Part shown: positions 60,914 through 64,000 of the stretch, in pieces | Numbering within the stretch: the stretch's first letter is position 1 | How the letters are laid out: each line of letters starts with the position of its first letter | DNA from: Geminicoccus harenae | GTDB taxonomy: Bacteria > Pseudomonadota > Alphaproteobacteria > Geminicoccales > Geminicoccaceae | Direction of reading: 5' to 3' | Length of the DNA: 64,000 nt | Assembly: GCF_019800005.1 (NCBI RefSeq) | Contig: NZ_JABGCL010000021.1 | Coordinates: 36,847 to 100,846 of the forward strand | Program-made: the position numbers and the translations under genes | The notes under the pieces: model-generated | What the model was told of the DNA's origin: nothing | The model's input: only the letters and a program-made list of their open reading frames with translations | Databases searched by the model: none

Positions 60914-62857
60914 ATGCGTTCTTCACGAGGCATGGCGCTGGTCGCCGTGTCATTGCTCGCCGGCGCCTGCCTTGCTGGCGCTCTGGCCTATCCTGCGCAC
61001 GCAGCCGTCGATCTCGGCAATGTCGAGATCCGCAACGAGGGCTGGCGCTACAACATGACCGTCATCCGTGAGCAGGCCAGGACCAACGATTTCAAAGCCC
61101 AGCAGTACGCGGACTATCTGGTAAAGTATAAGATCAACGACGACTACGTCGTCGCCTACGCCAAGGCCGTCGCCGCCAAGTTCGGCACGCCCCTACCCAG
61201 CGAGAACAACCGGTCGGCACCCGCCCAGGACCCGATCCTGAAAGGGATCGAGGTCAGCAACTCGGGCTGGCGCTACAACATGACCATCATCCGCGAACAG
61301 GCCAGGACCAGCAGCTTCAAGGCCCAGCAGTACGCGGACTATCTCGCCAAGCACAAGATCACCGACGCCTATGTCGTGGCCTACGCCAAGGCCGTGGCCG
61401 CCAAGTTCGGCACGCCCATGCCCAGCGAGCCCGCGGCATCGCCCAACCCGCCTGCCGCGACCCCCGCACCTGCCCCCACGCCGACGCCAGCCCCAGCCCC
61501 GACGCCGAACCAGCCGGGCAGCCCGACCTTCGTCCAGGACCCGATCCTGAACGGGATCGAGGTCCACAACGCCGGCTGGCGCTACAACATGACGATCATC
61601 CGCGAGCAGGCCAGGACCAGCAGCTTCAAGGCCCAGCAGTACGCGGAGTACCTGGCCAAGCACAAGATCACCGACGCCTATGTCGTAGCCTATGCCAAGG
61701 CGCTCGCCGCCAAGTTCGGCACGCCTTTGCCCAGCGAGCCCGCGACATCGCCCCAGCCGGAGCCGCCTGCCGCGCCCCCCGCATCTGCCCCCACACCAAC
61801 GCCGCCCCCGGCCCAGACGCCGAACCAGCCCGGCAGCCCGACCTTCGTCCAGGACCCAATCCTGAACGGGATCGAGGTCAGCAACTCGGGCTGGCGCTAC
61901 AATCTCACCGTGATGAAGAAGCTCGGGGAATACAGCGCCGAGCGGCAGGCGACCTATGAATACTGGCGGGACAAGAACCGCGTCACCGATGCCTATGTCG
62001 ACGCCTACGCCGCGGCCGTGGCGCAAAAGTACAATCCCGACGATGTCGGCAAGGACATCACCGTCACCAGGAAGCCGAACTTCACCGTCTATCGCGGCTT
62101 TCGCTATCATGGCATGCCGAGCCTGGCCAATTGCGGCCTGAGCACCGACATCCGCATCCTCTACCATGACGAGCTGTTCGGCGGTGCCAGCAAGAACGTG
62201 CCGAACGTCAGCCATCTGAAGAACAAGATCGTTCCCGACCTGCTGCGCCGCAACGTCACCTACGTGATGATCGACATCGAGCACTGGAACGCCGTCACCG
62301 AGATGGACAAGCTGATCACGGTGGTGCGCACCCTGAAGGAAGGAGTGCGCGCGGCCGGGAACACCAGGATGCAGTTCGGCTATTACATGCTGGTGCCGGA
62401 GCGGAACTATCTGGCGCCGACCATGCGCGGCAGCCGCCCGGACCGCTGGGATGCCTGGATGGCGACCAACGAGCAGATGCGGCGCCTGGCGGCCGAGGTC
62501 GACGTGATCTTTCCCTCGCTCTACACGCCCTACGAGAACCGCCAGGACTGGCTGACCTATGCGCGCGCCAACATCGCGGAAGCGCGCAAGTACAACAAGC
62601 CGGTCATCCCGGTGCTCTGGCCACAATACCATGACACCACGCCCGGCATCGGCACGACCTACCTGCCGATCAAGTTCTGGGAGATCCAAATGAAGGAGGT
62701 CTACAACATCTCCGACAGCGTGGTGATCTGGGGCTCGGTGGCCTTCCAGGCGAAGGGCTGGGACAACTGGGACAAGACCCGCGAGTGGTGGCCCTATACG
62801 AGGAAGTTCGCGGCCGACTACACCAACGTGCCGCAGAACGCGAGCTGTGCCGACTGA
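60914..62857 (+). CDS. Secreted repeat protein with WRYNMT units and C-terminal TIM-barrel-like domain
   Basis: A 647-aa protein. It has an N-terminal signal peptide (MALVAVSLLAGACLAGALAYPAHAA). Four copies of a roughly 46-residue unit follow, with the core GWRYNMTIIREQARTSSFKAQQYADYLAKHKITDAYVVAYAKAVAAKFGTP written here in pieces: GWRYNMT, REQART, QQYADYL, KITDAYV. Repeats are separated by Pro/Ala-rich linkers. The C-terminal 250 residues (RGFRYHGMP ... YVMIDIEHWN ... VIPVLWPQYHD ... IWGSVAFQAKGWDNWD) look like a TIM-barrel glycoside hydrolase; IDIEHW may hold an acidic catalytic pair, in the manner of hyaluronidase-like enzymes, but I cannot place it. No known domain name for the repeats. 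A paralogue follows at 63321. Confidence 0.75.
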   Translation: MRSSRGMALVAVSLLAGACLAGALAYPAHAAVDLGNVEIRNEGWRYNMTVIREQARTNDFKAQQYADYLVKYKINDDYVVAYAKAVAAKFGTPLPSENNRSAPAQDPILKGIEVSNSGWRYNMTIIREQARTSSFKAQQYADYLAKHKITDAYVVAYAKAVAAKFGTPMPSEPAASPNPPAATPAPAPTPTPAPAPTPNQPGSPTFVQDPILNGIEVHNAGWRYNMTIIREQARTSSFKAQQYAEYLAKHKITDAYVVAYAKALAAKFGTPLPSEPATSPQPEPPAAPPASAPTPTPPPAQTPNQPGSPTFVQDPILNGIEVSNSGWRYNLTVMKKLGEYSAERQATYEYWRDKNRVTDAYVDAYAAAVAQKYNPDDVGKDITVTRKPNFTVYRGFRYHGMPSLANCGLSTDIRILYHDELFGGASKNVPNVSHLKNKIVPDLLRRNVTYVMIDIEHWNAVTEMDKLITVVRTLKEGVRAAGNTRMQFGYYMLVPERNYLAPTMRGSRPDRWDAWMATNEQMRRLAAEVDVIFPSLYTPYENRQDWLTYARANIAEARKYNKPVIPVLWPQYHDTTPGIGTTYLPIKFWEIQMKEVYNISDSVVIWGSVAFQAKGWDNWDKTREWWPYTRKFAADYTNVPQNASCAD

Positions 62858-62889
62858 GGCCCAGCCAAGGCTTCAGCACTTCCTGAGCA

Positions 62890-62926
62890 CGCCTCTTCCC
62901 TCTGGGAGGAGGCGTTGTTCGTTTCT
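62890..62926 (+). terminator. Intrinsic terminator after the repeat-protein gene
   Basis: CGCCTCTTCCC pairs with GGGAGGAGGCG (one G-T pair) around a 3-base loop, 32 bases past the stop, then TTGTTCGTTTCT. It isolates the two repeat-protein genes. Confidence 0.8.
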
Positions 62927-63100
62927 GGCGGCCGTAGCCTCCCTGAGCCGCCTCGCGAGCGTGGACAGCGCGCTGCACGCACACAGATCCTCATAAGCAG
63001 AATGACAGCCGTTTCATGACCTACGGCCAAAGCAGCGCCGCATGGCACAGATTGACCATCGTTCATTTTCCGATCAGGCGTCGACGTTCGCCTAGATGTA

Positions 63101-63151
63101 CCGTGAACGTTCCGTTATAAACTGACGATCTTCTGTCGTGGGCGTTCACGG
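63101..63151. promoter_or_regulatory. Long inverted repeat upstream of second repeat-protein gene
   Basis: CCGTGAACG (63101-63109) pairs with CGTTCACGG (63143-63151); between them ACGATC...GTCGT can form an inner hairpin. It lies 169 bases before the start at 63321 in a 463-base gap that otherwise shows no gene. It may be an operator or a leader structure. Confidence 0.35.
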
Positions 63152-63320
63152 CTCCGCGATCATGGGGTATCGCTTCCAGTGTTATTTCCGGGAAGCAACC
63201 GCCCCGAGCTACAATAGGCTGCATCTGCTTCGCGTCGTCATGGCGCGGGGACAGGAGAACTGCGGCCATGGAGGCGGAACTTCCCGGATCGCTTTGTCCA
63301 TTGCGATCCTGGGGGGGATC

Positions 63321-64000
63321 ATGAGAAGCCTACGCTTGGCTGCATTATGTGCAGCCGCGTTCCTTGCCTGCTCGACGGCACTTACCGCTGTAGCGCCCGT
63401 GGCCCAGGCGTCCGTCAACCTGGGCAACGTGCCGATCGCCAAGAGCGGCTGGCGCTACAACATGACGGTGATCCGGGAGCAGGCCAAGACCAGCTCCTTC
63501 AAGGCCAAGCAGTACAAGGAATATCTCGCCAAGCATAAGCTGACCGACGCCTGGGTCGTGGCCTACAAGGCGGCGGTCGACGCCAAGTTCGGTGGCAGCT
63601 CCTCGTCGAAGAACGGTAGTTCTTCGTCCAATAGCGGCAGTTCCTCGAGCAGCGTGAACCTGGGCAACGTGCCGATCGCCAAGAGCGGCTGGCGCTACAA
63701 CATGACGGTGATCCGGGAGCAGGCCAAGACCAGCTCCTTCAAGGCCAAGCAGTACAAGGAATATCTCGCCAAGCATAAGCTGACCGACGCCTGGGTCGTG
63801 GCCTACAAGGCGGCGGTCGACGCCAAGTTCGGTGGCGGCTCGTCGCCCAAGAGCAGCAGCCCGGCTTCGTCGAGCGGCTCGAACCCGCCGATCAGCGCCG
63901 CCCAGCCCAGCAGCGGCAAGCGCAAGCCAGTCTATGACGGGTTCCGCTACAACAAGAAGCCCAACGTGTCCGGCTGCGGCCTGACCTCGATCAAGATCTT
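63321..64000 (+). CDS. Secreted repeat protein, paralogue of the 60914 gene (partial)
   Basis: The frame from ATG 63321 (GGGGGGG immediately upstream) is open to the window edge: 226 codons, incomplete at the 3' end. It has a signal peptide (MRSLRLAALCAAAFLACSTALTAV ... AQAS), two copies of the repeat unit with the core GWRYNMT, then Ser-rich linkers (GSSSSKNGSSSSN) and a segment KPVYDGFRYNKKPNVSGCGLTSIKIL that corresponds to the start of the C-terminal domain of the 60914 protein. Linkers are Ser-rich here and Pro-rich there. The two repeat copies are almost identical in DNA. Confidence 0.8.
   Translation, partial: MRSLRLAALCAAAFLACSTALTAVAPVAQASVNLGNVPIAKSGWRYNMTVIREQAKTSSFKAKQYKEYLAKHKLTDAWVVAYKAAVDAKFGGSSSSKNGSSSSNSGSSSSSVNLGNVPIAKSGWRYNMTVIREQAKTSSFKAKQYKEYLAKHKLTDAWVVAYKAAVDAKFGGGSSPKSSSPASSSGSNPPISAAQPSSGKRKPVYDGFRYNKKPNVSGCGLTSIKI
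63417..63836 (+). repeat. 180-bp direct repeat, two copies 240 bp apart
   Basis: Bases 63417-63596 recur unchanged at 63657-63836, including all third codon positions; the first difference is A at 63597 versus G at 63837. Identity over 180 bases, in protein-coding sequence, means recent duplication or gene conversion. Confidence 0.93.

Overview
This window looks like a chromosomal segment of a high-GC alphaproteobacterium. The general style is Rhodospirillales/Geminicoccales-like, but this is inferred from gene content and codon use, and no rRNA or other taxonomic marker is present. Genes are densely packed, with many ATGA or 1-8 nt overlaps. There is no tRNA, rRNA, CRISPR array or intact mobile element.

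Layout. 1-3880: oligopeptide-type ABC importer (Tat-exported binding protein plus two permeases). 4009-7461: tailspike-like pectate-lyase-fold protein with two small partners, then an RTX protein. 7497-9892: alpha/beta hydrolase and acyl-CoA ligase, convergent. 9956-12923: surface polysaccharide genes (O-antigen ligase-like, a membrane/nucleotidyltransferase fusion, PssD/PssE-like glycosyltransferase pair). 13204-16513: sensor adenylate cyclase and an FG-GAP/UnbV protein. 16856-20747: MttB-family methyltransferase, CrcB, a small membrane protein and urocanate hydratase. 20822-22707: methyltransferase-GNAT fusion and a GST. 22704-26817: N,N-dimethylformamidase operon with a degenerate Rieske-like protein. 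27022-27821: frameshifted lectin-like repeat protein. 28186-35232: dgcA-dgcB-etfA-etfB demethylation and electron-transfer operon running into zur-ubiX.

35498-38863 is the most unusual part: a compact YcaO/TfuA RiPP locus. It has a precursor with two DPxSxRGGKDKF repeats, a YcaO enzyme, and a TfuA domain fused to a clostripain-like (C11) protease. No oxidase or transporter accompanies it. I infer a thioamidated, Arg-processed peptide. CRP-type palindromes (TGTGA-N6-TCAC) flank the locus, and a nucleotide-cyclase/Crp gene pair (39030-41590) diverges from it.

41752-47665: MHS-family transporter, a 5'-nucleotidase, a possible small RNA, and a stretch of gene remnants (alpha/beta hydrolase, IS3-family transposase). 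47666-52659: cytochrome c maturation genes ccmEFGHI. 52937-57477: four-gene operon for polyprenylphosphoryl-D-arabinose synthesis (HAD-UbiA, membrane protein, DprE1-like, DprE2-like). 57936-60522: RTX protein, a remnant of a PotC-like permease, and a YpfJ-type metalloprotease. 60914-64000: two secreted paralogues built from a WRYNMT-type repeat that I do not recognise; the second runs off the window.

Together the DMFase, MttB-family and Dgc genes suggest use of methylated amines. The extracellular and surface genes (RTX, repeat proteins, polysaccharide, arabinose donor) suggest a complex envelope. All function statements rest on motif recognition by eye, without database searches.
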